From: Streptomyces sp. WM4235
GTDB lineage: Bacteria > Actinomycetota > Actinomycetes > Streptomycetales > Streptomycetaceae
Assembly: GCF_001279725.1 (NCBI RefSeq)
Contig: NZ_LGDE01000337.1
Location: forward strand, 62,001-126,000
Length of the DNA: 64,000 nt
Direction of reading: 5' to 3'
How positions within the stretch are numbered: the first letter of the stretch is position 1; each line of letters begins with the position of its first letter. The notes below the pieces were generated by a model, which was not told where the DNA came from, made no database searches, and saw only the letters and a program-made list of their open reading frames with translations. The translations under genes and the position numbers were made by a program. Shown one piece after another: positions 63,498 to 64,000 of this stretch.

Positions 63498-64000
63498 CTA
63501 TGCCTCGGGGCGGTCCTCGCCGTACAGCCACACGTCCCAGACCTCCGTGAGGTCGTGCCCCGTCTTCTTCTCCGCGTAGGCGGTGAAGTCGGCCGTGCTC
63601 GCGTTGCCGTGCCGGTGCTCCACGGCCCAACCGCGCAGCAGCGCGGCGAACTTCTCGTCCCCGACCTCCTGGCGGATCCGGTGCAGCACCATCGCGCCGC
63701 GCGCGTACACGGGCGCCTCGGAGATGTCCTCCGGGCCCGGCGGGTCGGCCGGCGGGAAGGCGCCCCAGTCGGAGCCGGCGTCCGGATCGACCTTCGTGTC
63801 GCCGGCGAGGAACGCGTCGAACCGTTTCTCCGCGCTGAGCCCGCCGTGCTCCTCGGCCCACATCCACTCGGCGTAGGTGGCGAAGCCCTCGTTGAGCCAC
63901 ATGTCCTTCCAGGACTTCGGCGACACCGAGTCGCCGAACCACTGGTGCGCGAGCTCGTGCACGATCAGCACCTCGTCGGGAGCGCCCGAGTAGACGGGTT
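63498..64000 (-). CDS. M1 family metallopeptidase (C-terminal part; start outside window)
   Basis: The last 166 or so residues of a zinc aminopeptidase. HELAHQ (HExxH) followed exactly 18 residues after its second His by Glu in WLNEGFATYAEWMWAEEHGG gives the full zinc site. Upstream codons read PVYSGAPDE, continuing past base 64000. The short tail after the zinc site (about 150 residues, ending VWDVWLYGEDRPEA) indicates a compact secreted-type M1 enzyme rather than full-size PepN. Confidence 0.92.
   Translation of the reverse strand, partial: PVYSGAPDEVLIVHELAHQWFGDSVSPKSWKDMWLNEGFATYAEWMWAEEHGGLSAEKRFDAFLAGDTKVDPDAGSDWGAFPPADPPGPEDISEAPVYARGAMVLHRIRQEVGDEKFAALLRGWAVEHRHGNASTADFTAYAEKKTGHDLTEVWDVWLYGEDRPEA

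Overview
The window reads as a stretch of the conserved chromosome of a Streptomyces or close relative. Support comes from very high GC with strong third-position G/C bias, frequent GTG starts, GC-rich hairpin terminators between convergent genes, and families typical of the genus: DUF2530, DUF3027, DUF2771, DUF3263, HelR, CdgB, a DasR-type GlcNAc locus, futalosine-route menaquinone genes and an LAXTG sortase substrate. I saw no rRNA, tRNA, prophage, insertion sequence or CRISPR array, and no TTA leucine codon that would suggest bldA control.

Layout. 1-13.7 kb: a sacsin-type ATPase (cut by the window edge), a P-type cation pump, DUF2530 divergent from an NCS2 purine permease, a MarR-MFS efflux pair with a palindromic operator over the marR start, thpR, an aldo/keto reductase, an SGNH hydrolase and a secreted repeat protein. 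13.7-19.5 kb: DUF3027, an MFS protein, a DUF2771 lipoprotein, overlapping mqnB-mqnD and an extended cold-shock protein. 19.5-31 kb: two HAD phosphatases, an XPB-associated protein, a sortase substrate, the XPB helicase, an orphan RelE-like protein antisense to the tail of a shortened GT87-like membrane protein. 31-38 kb: helR, cutC, an HD protein, a Cmx-like exporter and a secreted FG-GAP protein. 38-44 kb: DUF4031, then the MurNAc module RpiR/MurR-murQ-murP, a GNAT and a GH16 protein without a signal peptide. 44-49.3 kb: an isolated trpF, groEL2 with two CIRCE elements, a cold-shock gene, and a two-gene operon behind a SAM-I riboswitch. 49.3-58 kb: gpgS, otsA and otsB (compatible solutes), then a lipoprotein sugar-binding protein divergent from nagK-nagA, followed by a PfkB kinase. 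58-64 kb: a CBM35 membrane protein, the diguanylate cyclase cdgB, a flavin reductase, arfB, terD, a GNAT and the end of an M1 peptidase.

How the genes work together. The most notable system is the operon at 47.4-49.1 kb. A threonine-synthase homologue and a Gly-Gly-Cys sulfur-carrier protein sit downstream of a clear SAM-I riboswitch whose P1 helix reaches into the ribosome-binding region. SAM control makes poor sense for threonine synthesis but good sense for the MetM/MetO route, in which O-phosphohomoserine plus a protein thiocarboxylate gives homocysteine. A second theme is amino-sugar recycling: MurP/MurQ turn MurNAc into GlcNAc-6-P, NagK turns GlcNAc into GlcNAc-6-P, and NagA deacetylates it. 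The nag locus carries two DasR-like sites, and a near copy of one lies between cutC and the HD gene. At least a dozen genes have a TANNNT box 12-14 nt before the start codon, indicating leaderless transcripts.
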